Notes: generated from the letters alone by a model not told the origin. 33,805 bases of DNA from Pseudomonadota bacterium (GCA_004213175.1 SHAT01000021.1:1-33805); one strand, 5' to 3'. Positions 1 to 10,237 are shown, numbered from the stretch's first letter. Numbers and translations: made by a program.

Positions 1-261
1 TCCAGTAGCGAATGCCGGTGCACGGCCGTGAATGGTATGCATTCCATAAGTGTCCATATAATATGGGAAACGACTAGAGCAGCCAATTCCTGAAATAAAA
101 ACAATATTTTCTTTGGGAATATCCAGTTCTGGCATTACTTTTTGAATATTGGCCAAAATTGCATAATCTCCACAACCCGGACACCAACGCACAGTTTGTT
201 TGGAAACAAAATCCGCTTTGCTAAGTGGAACTGAACTTATAGGCTTGAATGGAATATTCAT
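1..261 (-). CDS. korB: 2-oxoacid:ferredoxin oxidoreductase subunit beta, N-terminal part (truncated by window edge)
   Basis: Reverse-strand translation from ATG at 261 reads MNIPFKPISSVPLSKADFVSKQTVRWCPGCGDYAILANIQKVMPELDIP...GIGCSSRFPYYMDTYGMHTIHGRAPAFATG; the WCPGCGD and GIGCSSR...HGRAPAFATG motifs are typical of TPP-binding KorB. Lies directly downstream of korA. Confidence 0.88.
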   Translation of the reverse strand, partial: MNIPFKPISSVPLSKADFVSKQTVRWCPGCGDYAILANIQKVMPELDIPKENIVFISGIGCSSRFPYYMDTYGMHTIHGRAPAFATG

Positions 262-322
262 AGAAATTTCTATACGAAATTAGAATTAAAAATAATTTAC
301 GATTATCTGTACTGAATATTTT

Positions 323-2197
323 TCAGCTTTCTCCAAGTATTTCAAGAACCCGATTCCGAATTTCCGAAATTAAAAAAGGACGTCCCTGCAGTTTTGAAAA
401 AGAAATTGTATCCACCAGGTATTCGGCACGCAGTAATCGAGACAATTGACCCAAATTCATTTCAGGTACGAGTACCCGTTCAAAGTTACGGAGAATCTCA
501 CCTAATTCTTTTTGAAACGGAAATAGGTGACGTAGGTGTAGCATTGAAACCGCATGTCCTTCTGCCTGAAGTTCTTCAATCGCAGTGAAAGCAGGTCCAA
601 AGACACTCCCCCAGGTGAGGACCAACAGTTCATTTTTTTCTATCCCGATTATTTCCAGAGGAGGTAAATCCTCAACGATCCTCTGGATTTTTTGGTCACG
701 TAGCAAAACCATTTTTTCATGATTTTCGGGATCATAATTAATTTCTCCAGTTACACTATCCTTTTCCAAGCCTCCGATACGGTGTTCCAGACCGGGTGTT
801 CCAGGAATAGCCCAATTACGAGCAAGAGTTTGTTGATTCCTTTGATATGGCGAAAAATTTTCTTGATCTGTATGAAAGTCTGGGGAGAGGTCAGGTAGCT
901 GATCTAATACCGGAATCTTCCAGGGTTCTGATGCATTTGCCAAACCTCCATCACTTAGAACAATCACAGGGGTCATATATTTCAGGGCAATACGAAAAGC
1001 TTCCAACACCATGAAAAAACAATCTCCCGGAGTATTCGGTGCGAGGACAGGAACTGGTGCTTCACCATGACGACCATACATTGCGGCGAGTAAATCGGTT
1101 TGTTCAGCTTTTGTAGGCAAGCCGGTTGAAGGGCCACCCCGCTGCACATTCAATAAAACCACTGGTAGCTCGGTCATGACTGCATAACCCAGTGCTTCAC
1201 TTTTTAAATCCAATCCGGGACCACTCGTTCCTGTTATAGCTAAAATGCCACCAAAAGCAGCTCCGATGCTTGAAGACATAGCCGCGATTTCATCTTCAGC
1301 CTGTATAGTTTTGATACCAAAATTTTTGTATTGTGCCAATTCGTGAAGAATATCGGATGCAGGCGTAATCGGATAACTCGAATATAGTAAAGAAAGTCCA
1401 GAACAGTTGGAAGCAGCTACGCAGCCAAGCGCAAGTGCCTGATTCCCAGTGATTTGCCTATACTCTCCGGAAGGTAAAACGGCAGATGGTACATGATAAC
1501 GTTCCTGAAATAACTCAATCGTAATCGCGTAATTGTAGCCTGCCTGCAGCGCAAGTTCATTTGCTTTTGCAACATCAGGTTTGTTTTTGAACTTTGCGGA
1601 GATCCAATCCTGAGTTTGCTTTAATGAGCGCAAAAAAAGCCAGTCTACAACACCAAGAGCGAAAAAGTTTTTACTGCGAGAGCCGTCTCTATGGGAAAGT
1701 CCAGTTTCTTCAACGGCTTTTAAGGTGAGCTTTGTAATCGGAATTTGTACTACACGAAAATCATTCAACTCTCCAGTTTCAAGAGGATTTTCTAAATATT
1801 CAGCTTTTCGAAGATCATTTTCTGCAAAACTATCTGAATTAACAATCAGGATTCCTCCTTTTTCCAAATCCTGCAGGTTTGCTTTAAGTGCTGCAGGATT
1901 CATGGCCACTAAAACTCCTAGACAGTCTGCAGTGGTAAAAATTTCATTGCTGGAAAAACTCAGGTCAAAACTTGAAACACCGGCCAAGGTTCCTGCAGGA
2001 GCTCTAATTTCAGCAGGGTAATCCGGAAAAGTAATAACATCATTTCCTGCAATTACCGAGGTTGTAGAAAACCGTGTTCCGGTCAACTGCATGCCATCAC
2101 CAGAATCACCCGCAAAACGAATAGTAGCTTTATCTAATTCTGTTTCAGGGAAGTTGGATTTTGATACTATCTTGTTTGACGGGGGCTTTGCCTTCAC
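323..2197 (-). CDS. korA: 2-oxoacid:ferredoxin oxidoreductase, fused gamma/alpha subunit
   Basis: 624 aa; FAGDSGDGMQLTG N-terminal gamma domain, YPITPASDILHELA and GTSGPGLDLKSEALGYAVMTELPVVLLNVQRGGPSTGLPTK motifs of the alpha subunit. Confidence 0.92.
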   Translation of the reverse strand: MKAKPPSNKIVSKSNFPETELDKATIRFAGDSGDGMQLTGTRFSTTSVIAGNDVITFPDYPAEIRAPAGTLAGVSSFDLSFSSNEIFTTADCLGVLVAMNPAALKANLQDLEKGGILIVNSDSFAENDLRKAEYLENPLETGELNDFRVVQIPITKLTLKAVEETGLSHRDGSRSKNFFALGVVDWLFLRSLKQTQDWISAKFKNKPDVAKANELALQAGYNYAITIELFQERYHVPSAVLPSGEYRQITGNQALALGCVAASNCSGLSLLYSSYPITPASDILHELAQYKNFGIKTIQAEDEIAAMSSSIGAAFGGILAITGTSGPGLDLKSEALGYAVMTELPVVLLNVQRGGPSTGLPTKAEQTDLLAAMYGRHGEAPVPVLAPNTPGDCFFMVLEAFRIALKYMTPVIVLSDGGLANASEPWKIPVLDQLPDLSPDFHTDQENFSPYQRNQQTLARNWAIPGTPGLEHRIGGLEKDSVTGEINYDPENHEKMVLLRDQKIQRIVEDLPPLEIIGIEKNELLVLTWGSVFGPAFTAIEELQAEGHAVSMLHLRHLFPFQKELGEILRNFERVLVPEMNLGQLSRLLRAEYLVDTISFSKLQGRPFLISEIRNRVLEILGES

Positions 2198-2567
2198 TGA
2201 AGAAATTTGTTAAATAAATGGGATGTTGATTTGTGAAACGTAAATCTGAGTAATTAAAGAACCAATTTAATTCTATCAGGGTAAGATTTTAACTGCAAAC
2301 AGGAAATTAAATATTTTTAAATATTTGTAATTTTCATAATTCCTGACTATCTGAAGGTGTTAATGCTAAAGCTTAGAACTTTAAAATGTTTTGAATGGCT
2401 TTTAAAAGATGAAGCGATTTCAACTCTTCTCAATATATTCTTGAATGCAAAAAATAGGATCTTCTTAGCGAAAATTATGAAGAAACTTATCAATCATAAA
2501 ATGTTCCATATATTCTTATTAAGAAAATATATTACATGAGGACATAATGTTTTCATGCTGGAAATGC

Positions 2568-4109
2568 TTAATAAATATTACCGGGAATTGATTGCGAACT
2601 CATGGTATCTGTAGCCAGGAAGCTTCCAGTGATGGTAAAAGTAAAGACCCTCCAAAGATTACCAGCACTGTTTGGGAGATTGATTGTTTGAGTTGTATTA
2701 TTATAGTAGATGTTTACATATGCTCCTGATTGAGTCAACTTTGTACTGCTAGCATTAGATCTATTTGTATAATCATGAACACTATAGCTATAAGTTCCAC
2801 TACGAACTTTTGAAATAGTTATAGTTTCTGTCCCAGGGGCACTTGTTGTATCTCTATCAAGTGTAACATTGTCACTTAATTGACTGCTTGAGCAAGAACT
2901 ACAAGTTTTTGCATTTGTTGCGTAATAATATTTTTTATACGAGTAGTACATATGCTTTGTACTGCTATCATTGTCTGGGATTTGTAAGTGGGAGTCCAAA
3001 TCGCGTGCGGTACTGCCTGAAGGCCATGAAAGGACAATTCGCATCATTCCGCTGCTCAATTCCTCCGAAATAGCTACATCCTGATTGCTTATATTACCAC
3101 ATACATTGGCGTTAAAAAATGCCGTTATGTATCCGGATTTACTTACTTGAACTGTATACCCACCTGTGCTCATACCGGTTAAAGTATACGTGCCATTAGA
3201 GGCTGAAGTAGTAGCTGTTCCTGTCGTACTTCCACTGGTCACGTTCAAACCACTTCTGACGATAATAGAAACATTGTCAACATTATTGCCACTTACCGCA
3301 TCAGTTATTTTCCCAGTAATATTTCCTGAAGAACAGCTGTCTGCAAGTAATGTCACGTTTTCAGTAATTGTTTGGTTATCCGTTAATAGTGTGGCTGATA
3401 TGCTCACATCATTAAAAGCACTCTTTGTAAAGGTAATATTATATGAGCCCAAGCTAAGGTTATCCTGACTAAAAGTACCGTTATCATTTGTAGTAGTATT
3501 AGCCACAGTAGTTCCAGATTTTGCAAAACTCACGCTGACATTGTCTGTAGCTGAATTGTTGTCATACCTGACAGTACCTTTAATAGTTCCTGTTCCATAT
3601 GTAGTGAAACCGTTGGTTGTTGTATAATTATCAGCAAGTGAGTTGTCGGAAGTGTCTTTAGCAGAGGTTGTAAATTGAAGCTTGTAATTTGTTCCTCTAC
3701 TCAGATTGTTTGCGGGAGAGGTGGTGAAAGTCTTGTCAGAATTTGAAGCTGATGGGGCCGCTGACATTTGGATACAAGTCGTAAAATTATCGGAGGACAG
3801 CTGAAAGCTTCCTGAGCAAGTTGTATTATCTGTGTTTGTAGTAATTGTGCTTGTTGACATTGTTTTGCTAAATGTCACAGCAACATTAGTAGATACTGAA
3901 ACATCCGTAGAATTATCAGTTGGGGAAATTGAAGAAACTGTAGGCGCTATATTTTCTGTAGTAGTACTATTATCTGTAGTAGTACTATTATCTGTGGTAG
4001 AATTAGGTGCACTGCTGTCATCAGTATCCGAAGCACAACTGCTCAGCAAGAATGAAAGTAATATCGTCAGATTTATTAAAACAAATAAATATTTATTTTT
4101 GTAAAACAT
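2568..4109 (-). CDS. Secreted Ser/Thr/Asn-rich lipoprotein with Ig-like (Big_5/SbsA-like), two carboxypeptidase-regulatory-like and a C-terminal YfaP/DUF2135-like domain
   Basis: 513 aa; signal and lipobox LLSSC; IAPTVSSISPTDNSTDVSVSTNVAVTFSKTM (Ig-like); two GxI(T/K)GxV...G.Y.(I/V) segments; LSWPSGSTARDLDSHLQIPD...GTETITI (YfaP-like). Confidence 0.72.
   Translation of the reverse strand: MFYKNKYLFVLINLTILLSFLLSSCASDTDDSSAPNSTTDNSTTTDNSTTTENIAPTVSSISPTDNSTDVSVSTNVAVTFSKTMSTSTITTNTDNTTCSGSFQLSSDNFTTCIQMSAAPSASNSDKTFTTSPANNLSRGTNYKLQFTTSAKDTSDNSLADNYTTTNGFTTYGTGTIKGTVRYDNNSATDNVSVSFAKSGTTVANTTTNDNGTFSQDNLSLGSYNITFTKSAFNDVSISATLLTDNQTITENVTLLADSCSSGNITGKITDAVSGNNVDNVSIIVRSGLNVTSGSTTGTATTSASNGTYTLTGMSTGGYTVQVSKSGYITAFFNANVCGNISNQDVAISEELSSGMMRIVLSWPSGSTARDLDSHLQIPDNDSSTKHMYYSYKKYYYATNAKTCSSCSSSQLSDNVTLDRDTTSAPGTETITISKVRSGTYSYSVHDYTNRSNASSTKLTQSGAYVNIYYNNTTQTINLPNSAGNLWRVFTFTITGSFLATDTMSSQSIPGNIY
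3955..4008. repeat. 18-bp in-frame tandem repeat (TCTGTAGTAGTACTATTA x2 plus a degenerate third copy) encoding TTDNST-like linker
   Basis: Read directly at 3955-3972, 3973-3990 and degenerate 3991-4008; corresponds to TDNSTTTDNSTTT just after the lipobox. Confidence 0.8.
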
Positions 4110-4447
4110 ACCAGCCTCCAGAGTAGTTTTTAAAAAAAATTTTAAATGTCATAGATAATAATTTGGAACATATCAGAGAAAATTGCATTTGTCAAGCATA
4201 ATCAATCTTTTATAAAATGTTATTGAAAGCTTCTAAGATATTAAAACAAACTAATTTCAGTTTATCGATCTTGACTAAATACTAAATTATTCAGAGAATA
4301 ATTATCTTCAGATTGCAAAGATTCTTTCACGAATCCGTGAGATCTAATCCATCACAATCTTAACTTTTATTCACACGGAACCAACCGTTTATTGCGTTTT
4401 AATAAAACGTAGATCAAAGAATTTCGATATTTTTTGAATATTTTCAA

Positions 4448-5320
4448 ATGCCTCGACAAGCCTCCCGAAATGATTACATTGTGTTGTTTGCACTTGGGGC
4501 ACTGTGGGGCACCTCTTTTGGAGCAATTAAAATTGCTTTAGAAGGAGTAACTCCGCTGACAGTAATGAGTGTGAGAATTTTGCTGGCCGGTGCGGCCCTG
4601 TTACTGCTAACCTTTATACGTAAGACTAAATTCCCGCGGGGAACTCAGAATTGGGTTAAAATTTTCTGGATGGCAATTTTAGGAACACTGATGCCTTTCT
4701 ATCTTGTACCGTGGGGACAACTACAAATCGACAGCAGTACCACCGCAATAATAATGGCAATCAATCCTATATTCGCCCTTATTCTAGGGCATTTTTTTAG
4801 TGATAATGAACGATTCAGCATACGTCAATTACTTGCCATGGCAATTAGTTTCACTGGTATCTTTCTGGTTTTTGGTGCAGATGCATTTTCTGGGTCAAAT
4901 GGAAACATCCTAGCTCAATTAGCGGTGATTCTTGCCGGTATTGGATATGTTATTTCAGGTGTTATAGCCACTCGAATTAGGGTTCCCACAGCAGACTCAG
5001 TCAGCGCCTCAATTTTTGTCTGCGCTTCCATAATCGTATTGCCGCTTTGGTTGATAGTGGAGCAGCCATGGAAAATGCATTTAGAGACAGAAAGTCTTTT
5101 AGCATTGACTCACCTCGGCCTTGTTTCAACCGGAATGGCCTTTTTGATGCGCTATTACCTTATATTAAGAGCCGGAGCTGTTTTTCTCTCTTATGTAGCC
5201 TTCATTATTCCAATATTCGGAATATTTTTTGGGATTGTGTTTCTGGATGAATCACTCTCCTTAGGCACCCTTAGTGCGATAATATTGATCCTTTCAGGTG
5301 TATATTTGGGTCAAAAATAA
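4448..5320 (+). CDS. EamA/DMT-superfamily membrane transporter
   Basis: 290 aa, about 10 hydrophobic segments, ALGALWGTSFGAIKIAL and C-terminal FLDESLSLGTLSAIILILSGVYLGQK typical of EamA repeats. Confidence 0.88.
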   Translation: MPRQASRNDYIVLFALGALWGTSFGAIKIALEGVTPLTVMSVRILLAGAALLLLTFIRKTKFPRGTQNWVKIFWMAILGTLMPFYLVPWGQLQIDSSTTAIIMAINPIFALILGHFFSDNERFSIRQLLAMAISFTGIFLVFGADAFSGSNGNILAQLAVILAGIGYVISGVIATRIRVPTADSVSASIFVCASIIVLPLWLIVEQPWKMHLETESLLALTHLGLVSTGMAFLMRYYLILRAGAVFLSYVAFIIPIFGIFFGIVFLDESLSLGTLSAIILILSGVYLGQK

Positions 5321-5382
5321 AAAGCTGTATTTTTAATCCTAACAAAAAAAATATTTTCATCCTACTTCAAAAACATTAACTT

Positions 5383-6222
5383 ATGTATATTTCACTGATT
5401 TCTCCCCAAGTCGTTAACGAAAACATTGAAGATCCAAACTGGCGTTTTTTCGATTGTCGTTTTGTGTTGACTGAACCTGAAAAAAAACAAGCCGAATTTT
5501 TAGAGGGTCACCTTCCCGGAGCAATGTATGCACATCTCAATCATGACCTTGCTTCTCCTCCAATTCTGGGAAAAACAGGAAGACACCCCTTACCGAAAAT
5601 AGAAGACCTGACTAAAACTTTTTCAGAATGGGGAATAAATCCATCGAATCAAGTTGTGATTTATGATGATACTGGTGGTATATATGCTGCTCGGCTATGG
5701 TGGATGTTACGATGGCTTGGACACAACGCTGTTGCCGTTATGGACGGTGGGTGGACGCGTTGGGTTAAGGAAGAGAGACCGGTCAGCGAAGATATATTTT
5801 TACCGGAAACTGTAAAATTCTGTGTCAGCTTGCAGGAACACTTGTCAGTTTCGGCTGACGATGTCCTAAATTATATTGACAATCCAGAAGTACGTGTCTT
5901 TGACGCTCGCAGTAGAGAAAGATTTTGCGGTGAAAACGAAACCCTAGACCCTGTCGCTGGTCATATTCCAAGTGCAGTCTCTTCTCCGTTTGATGGAAAT
6001 TTGGATTCAGACGGAAACTGGAAATCAAAGCCCGCACTGCGTAAAATGTATTTGGAATTACTAAACGGTTTATCTGCCGACCAAACTGTTACATATTGCG
6101 GTTCGGGAATTACTGCCTGCCATAATATCCTCTCTATGTTCTATGCTGAACTTGGAGATTCCCGTCTCTATCCGGGTTCATGGAGTGATTGGATCACCAT
6201 TCCAGAAAGACCTATCGCATAA
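5383..6222 (+). CDS. sseA: Thiosulfate/3-mercaptopyruvate sulfurtransferase (tandem rhodanese)
   Basis: 279 aa; FDCRFVL...HLPGAMYAHLNHDLA, VIYDDTGGIYAARLWWMLRWLGH, active-site loop YCGSGITACHN (CGSGxTAC signature). Confidence 0.88.
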   Translation: MYISLISPQVVNENIEDPNWRFFDCRFVLTEPEKKQAEFLEGHLPGAMYAHLNHDLASPPILGKTGRHPLPKIEDLTKTFSEWGINPSNQVVIYDDTGGIYAARLWWMLRWLGHNAVAVMDGGWTRWVKEERPVSEDIFLPETVKFCVSLQEHLSVSADDVLNYIDNPEVRVFDARSRERFCGENETLDPVAGHIPSAVSSPFDGNLDSDGNWKSKPALRKMYLELLNGLSADQTVTYCGSGITACHNILSMFYAELGDSRLYPGSWSDWITIPERPIA

Positions 6223-6304
6223 TTGTAGAGCAATTTGTCTCTATTTATTGCTTAATGATGTTCAAACATCATCAGAGCGTATCATTCCTGATTGTTTATA
6301 AATT

Positions 6305-7462
6305 TTACAAATCAGTTAATGGATCAATACGGGAGGCCCCGTCAGCTGGTATGCAGGAAATTATCTGAGGATCTTGATTAGTTTTATTTGAGTAGCATTT
6401 GCTTATACAGTTAACAAAATCCTCTTCCTTTTGTGCTTTTATAAGAGCAACTACACATCCACCGAATCCTCCCCCGGTCATCCTTGCACCTAGACAACCA
6501 GGAGCAGTAAGTGCACATTCTACCATCGCATCTAGAGAAGAATTGGAAACCTCAAAGTCGTCTCTCAAACTTTTGTGAGAATCGTACATAAGCTGTCCCA
6601 GATGATGGTGATCATTAGCGTACATAGCATCTACTGCCTGAAGAACACGTTCATTTTCAGTGATGACGTGCTTCGCTCGACGGTATAGCAAAGATTCCAT
6701 TCCAGTCGATTGATCATCTAATTCAAATATTGTAGCATCTCGTAACAGAGATTTACCCAAAATCGTTGAGGCTTCTTTACACTGACTGTGACGTTCATTG
6801 TAATGAGAATCTACAAGTCCACGCCGCGTTTTTGTATCAAGGATCATTAATCGGAGTCCCTGTGGAAGCGGGACCTGTTGAATATCAAGGTTACGGCAAT
6901 CAATAAATAGAGTATGCCCATAAACACCACAAGCTGAAATAAGCTGATCCATAATACCGCAATTTACACCAACCCATTCACTTTCAGCACGCTGAGCCAA
7001 CTTCGCGGATAATATCGGTTCCCATGAAATTCCGGATACTTCTGAAAATGCACGAATTAAAGCGATCTCAAGTGCTGCTGAAGATGAAAGACCTGCCCCC
7101 TGAGGTACGTTCCCGGACATCACACCTTCCCAGCCAGTAAGATGCCAATTTTCCTCCTGTAAAACCCAAATAACTCCGCTCAGGTATTCATGCCAGCCTT
7201 TCAAATGCAATTGTGGTTTCGAAAGATTTACTTCTGTTGAATCATCATAATCTAGAGAATGAAGAATAACTGCTTGGTCTTTACGAGGACGAACGGCTAT
7301 CCAAAGAGCCTCTTCAAGAGCGAGTGGCAGCACAAAACCTCCATTGTAATCGGTGTGTTCTCCGATCAGGTTAACTCTTCCAGGAGCTTTTATTAAGTGG
7401 GTTGGTCTATCTCCAAAGCGAGTTTCAAAAGCTTGTTGAACTTTGAGAGCAATTTTGTTCAT
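6305..7462 (-). CDS. galK: Galactokinase
   Basis: 385 aa; APGRVNLIGEHTDYNGGFVLPLAL signature, PQGAGLSSSAALE GHMP motif, C-terminal GCLGARMTGGGFGGCVVALI. Confidence 0.96.
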   Translation of the reverse strand: MNKIALKVQQAFETRFGDRPTHLIKAPGRVNLIGEHTDYNGGFVLPLALEEALWIAVRPRKDQAVILHSLDYDDSTEVNLSKPQLHLKGWHEYLSGVIWVLQEENWHLTGWEGVMSGNVPQGAGLSSSAALEIALIRAFSEVSGISWEPILSAKLAQRAESEWVGVNCGIMDQLISACGVYGHTLFIDCRNLDIQQVPLPQGLRLMILDTKTRRGLVDSHYNERHSQCKEASTILGKSLLRDATIFELDDQSTGMESLLYRRAKHVITENERVLQAVDAMYANDHHHLGQLMYDSHKSLRDDFEVSNSSLDAMVECALTAPGCLGARMTGGGFGGCVVALIKAQKEEDFVNCISKCYSNKTNQDPQIISCIPADGASRIDPLTDL

Positions 7463-8493
7463 TACGCCTTCTTACTATAATGCAGAGTTGAGCATTCCCT
7501 TAGTCTAGCTGAAGCTTGTTCGGGGCTAATGTCACGTTGAACCTCAGCAAGCATTTCATAACCAACCATAAATTTTCGGATAGTACTCGAACGGAGCAAA
7601 GGTGGATAGATATGTGCGTGAAGTCTCCAAGCATCTTTTGAGTTTGAGAAAAAAGATGCTCCGTGCCAACCCATTGAATAAGGAAAGCTGGCCTGAAAAA
7701 GGTTATCGTATCGAGATAATAGATTCTTCAACAATTCAGCCAACGCTGCCTGTTCATCTCCTGAAAGTTCATGCAGCCCTGTGACATGCCGTTTAGGAAT
7801 AATCAATGTTTCAAAAGGCCAAATAGCCCACCATGGGACGACTGACAACCAGTGTTCGTTCAGCTCAACCAACCGTTGTTTTTTTCTCAATTCGTGATCA
7901 AGATATTCACTCAAAAGTGGAGAACCATGACTCTCGAAGTATTCACGTTGCTGTTGCTCTTCTCTGTGTAGCTCGTTTGGTAGGAAATCTCCAGCCCAAA
8001 TTTGTCCATGAGGATGTGGATTAGAGCAACCCATTTGTTCGCCTTTGTTCTCAAAAATCTGTACCCAACGGTACTTTTCAGCAAGTTCTTTGTATTCTTC
8101 AACCCAAAACTGGACGACCTTTTCGATGGAACTTAATTCCAATTCCGGAAGACTCAAATCGTGACGTTCCGAAAAACAAAGTACTCTGCAGTTCCCAGAA
8201 ACAGATTGCGACTTAAAAAGAGGAGTTTCCTTTTCAATAAATTCGGTTTCGGGAAGCAGAGATGGGAAATCATTTTGAAAAATATAGGGACCAGTATAAT
8301 CCGGATTCTGATTTCCTGAAGCACGATTATTTCCCGGACAAAGATAGCACTCAGGATCGTAGCAGGGAATATTTCCACTTTCCGGATAATGCCTCTCCCC
8401 CTGCCAGGGACGCATGGTGCGTCGAGGTGAAACCAATACCCAATCGCCAGTAAGTGCATTTTGACGTCGATGAGGTTGATCAAAAATAGTCAT
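7462..8493 (-). CDS. galT: Galactose-1-phosphate uridylyltransferase
   Basis: 343 aa; RRQNALTGDWVLVSPRR, CYLCPGN, ENKGEQMGCSNPHPHGQIWA active site; stop overlaps galK start by 1 nt (TAATG). Confidence 0.95.
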   Translation of the reverse strand: MTIFDQPHRRQNALTGDWVLVSPRRTMRPWQGERHYPESGNIPCYDPECYLCPGNNRASGNQNPDYTGPYIFQNDFPSLLPETEFIEKETPLFKSQSVSGNCRVLCFSERHDLSLPELELSSIEKVVQFWVEEYKELAEKYRWVQIFENKGEQMGCSNPHPHGQIWAGDFLPNELHREEQQQREYFESHGSPLLSEYLDHELRKKQRLVELNEHWLSVVPWWAIWPFETLIIPKRHVTGLHELSGDEQAALAELLKNLLSRYDNLFQASFPYSMGWHGASFFSNSKDAWRLHAHIYPPLLRSSTIRKFMVGYEMLAEVQRDISPEQASARLRECSTLHYSKKA

Positions 8494-8842
8494 GTTGTTA
8501 TCTTAAAAATATTACGAGGATGTTCACTCTGAAATTACAAAATGTTACTCCGTATACTCAAAAGCTGAAAAAATTGAAAAAGTCGGAAAAATAAGACTCA
8601 GCAATGAATTTAGAGTCAAAGGATTTGCTTGTCAATAATAAGCAATCGTGTACGAAAGATATCCGGAGTTTTTATCCAAAATCATTTTACGGAAATTACA
8701 GTAAGAGAAATTATGAATTGGCAGAATAAATCATCTACACTATTCAGTAGGTAAGTTTTGCAAAATGAGATCTGTTTGACATCAAAAAGATTAAATTTCC
8801 TTTAAAATCAGACTAAAATAGCTGAAGGAATGGAATTTGGAT

Positions 8843-8861
8843 TGATTTATTTAATAAATCA
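8843..8861. promoter_or_regulatory. 19-bp odd palindrome TGATTTATT-T-AATAAATCA upstream of the repeat protein
   Basis: Perfect 9-bp arms around one central base, about 50 bp upstream of the ATG at 8909; function unknown. Confidence 0.3.
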
Positions 8862-8908
8862 GCTAATTCTATAATGTATCAGTTTATGATCATTTTCTTA
8901 AGAAAAAT

Positions 8909-10237
8909 ATGACATTCTTGAAAACACAATTATTCATCGGGGGATCCTTCTTTGTATTTGTGGTTTTTTTTGCTTCTGTTTCATCAACATTTGCGCAAGC
9001 ATCAGAGGAAGCCATCTCCACTGTTGTTATTGATAGTGCTCCAAAAAAACTTTATTCTGAACTTTATGCGGACGAAACAGGTAATCAGTTCATGGTTGAG
9101 ATCTATGAAGAACCTCAGGAAGGCGAAAATTTAATTCATTTTCGATCTTTTAAAAACGGACAAATAATTGGTAGGAAATCTCAAGCATTAGCAGATTCGC
9201 ACAATTTTTCATTTTTTATCGACGAAACAGAGCAGCGTGTTATGAGCCAAGACACAGAACAGATGCTCTATAACGTAATAAAGAAATTGATGGAAGAATC
9301 TGACCAGAAATTAAAGTCTAACCTGGAAGACATGTTTGACCAGGAAAAAATGGCAAAGAGCCTATCTGAAAAGATCAAGACACCAGACGATCAACTTTCA
9401 AGTATGGCAGACCAAATCTCGAAGAAAATAACATTTGACGGAGGAACTGTAAAAAACATGGCTAAACGTATTTCAGAGCAAATAAAGACTCCTGACGAAC
9501 AGATTGCTGAAATGGCGACAAGAATATCAAAAGAAATAGAAACTCCAGATGAAAAAATTTCAGACATGGCTAGCAGAATTTCCAAGAAAATAACTTTTGA
9601 TGGTGGAACTGTAAAAAATATGGCGGAACGTATCTCTGAACAAATAAAAACACCCGACGAGCAGATTGCTGAAATGGCGACAAGAATTTCAAAAGAGATA
9701 CAAACTCCTGATGAACAAATTTCAGACATGGCTAACCGAATTTCCAAGAAAATTACTTTTGATGGAGGGACTGTAAAAAACATGGCGGAACGTATTTCAG
9801 AACAAATAAAAACTCCTGATGACCAGATTACTACTATGGCTTCACAAATCTCGAAGCAAATAAAAACACCTGAGGCTAGAGTTAATGAGGAGTCATTAGC
9901 TTTAACACTTGCTATCAAATTAACGCAGAAAGAAAATCTCGTTGCAGCAAAAATTCCGCCTTATGAAGAATTATTGAGTCAAGTTTCAGATAGTAACCAA
10001 CAGCAGGACTACGAAAGAACTGTGGAAATTCTTGATGAGGATATCGCAAACAGAACTCCGGATGAGCAACGAAAGGCACTAAAAATATCCGGTCTCATGT
10101 CTGTACTAATTGCTTCTAAGAAGCTAAAACGTGCCATCTCAACAATTGATGATTACGATCTACCAGATGATCCATCTCTGAGAGAAATTGAAGCCGCTTT
10201 GTCTGAATGGGTTAGCAAAAATTTAGTTTTGAAATAG
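8909..10237 (+). CDS. Secreted protein with ten tandem 18-aa MAxRISxxIxTPDxxIxx repeats; function unknown
   Basis: 442 aa; signal peptide ...FFASVSSTFAQA|S; repeat region; no recognised catalytic motif. Confidence 0.85.
   Translation: MTFLKTQLFIGGSFFVFVVFFASVSSTFAQASEEAISTVVIDSAPKKLYSELYADETGNQFMVEIYEEPQEGENLIHFRSFKNGQIIGRKSQALADSHNFSFFIDETEQRVMSQDTEQMLYNVIKKLMEESDQKLKSNLEDMFDQEKMAKSLSEKIKTPDDQLSSMADQISKKITFDGGTVKNMAKRISEQIKTPDEQIAEMATRISKEIETPDEKISDMASRISKKITFDGGTVKNMAERISEQIKTPDEQIAEMATRISKEIQTPDEQISDMANRISKKITFDGGTVKNMAERISEQIKTPDDQITTMASQISKQIKTPEARVNEESLALTLAIKLTQKENLVAAKIPPYEELLSQVSDSNQQQDYERTVEILDEDIANRTPDEQRKALKISGLMSVLIASKKLKRAISTIDDYDLPDDPSLREIEAALSEWVSKNLVLK
9350..9889 (+). repeat. 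Ten 54-bp (18-aa) coding repeats organised in a 162-bp (54-aa) higher-order period
   Basis: Units read: MAKSLSEKIKTPDDQLSS / MADQISKKITFDGGTVKN / MAKRISEQIKTPDEQIAE / MATRISKEIETPDEKISD / MASRISKKITFDGGTVKN / MAERISEQIKTPDEQIAE / MATRISKEIQTPDEQISD / MANRISKKITFDGGTVKN / MAERISEQIKTPDDQITT / MASQISKQIKTPEARVNE. Confidence 0.93.

Noticed and set aside
2357-2539. 60-aa plus-strand ORF in the gap between korA and the lipoprotein gene
   Set aside because: AT-rich, Lys/Leu/Ile composition expected by chance; no convincing RBS or motif.
9350-9889. Possible CRISPR-like array
   Set aside because: Repeats are contiguous, in frame, translated with degenerate codons and have no unique spacers.
9391-9918. 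175-aa minus-strand ORF
   Set aside because: Shadow ORF opposite the repeat array; its repetitive content mirrors the sense repeats.
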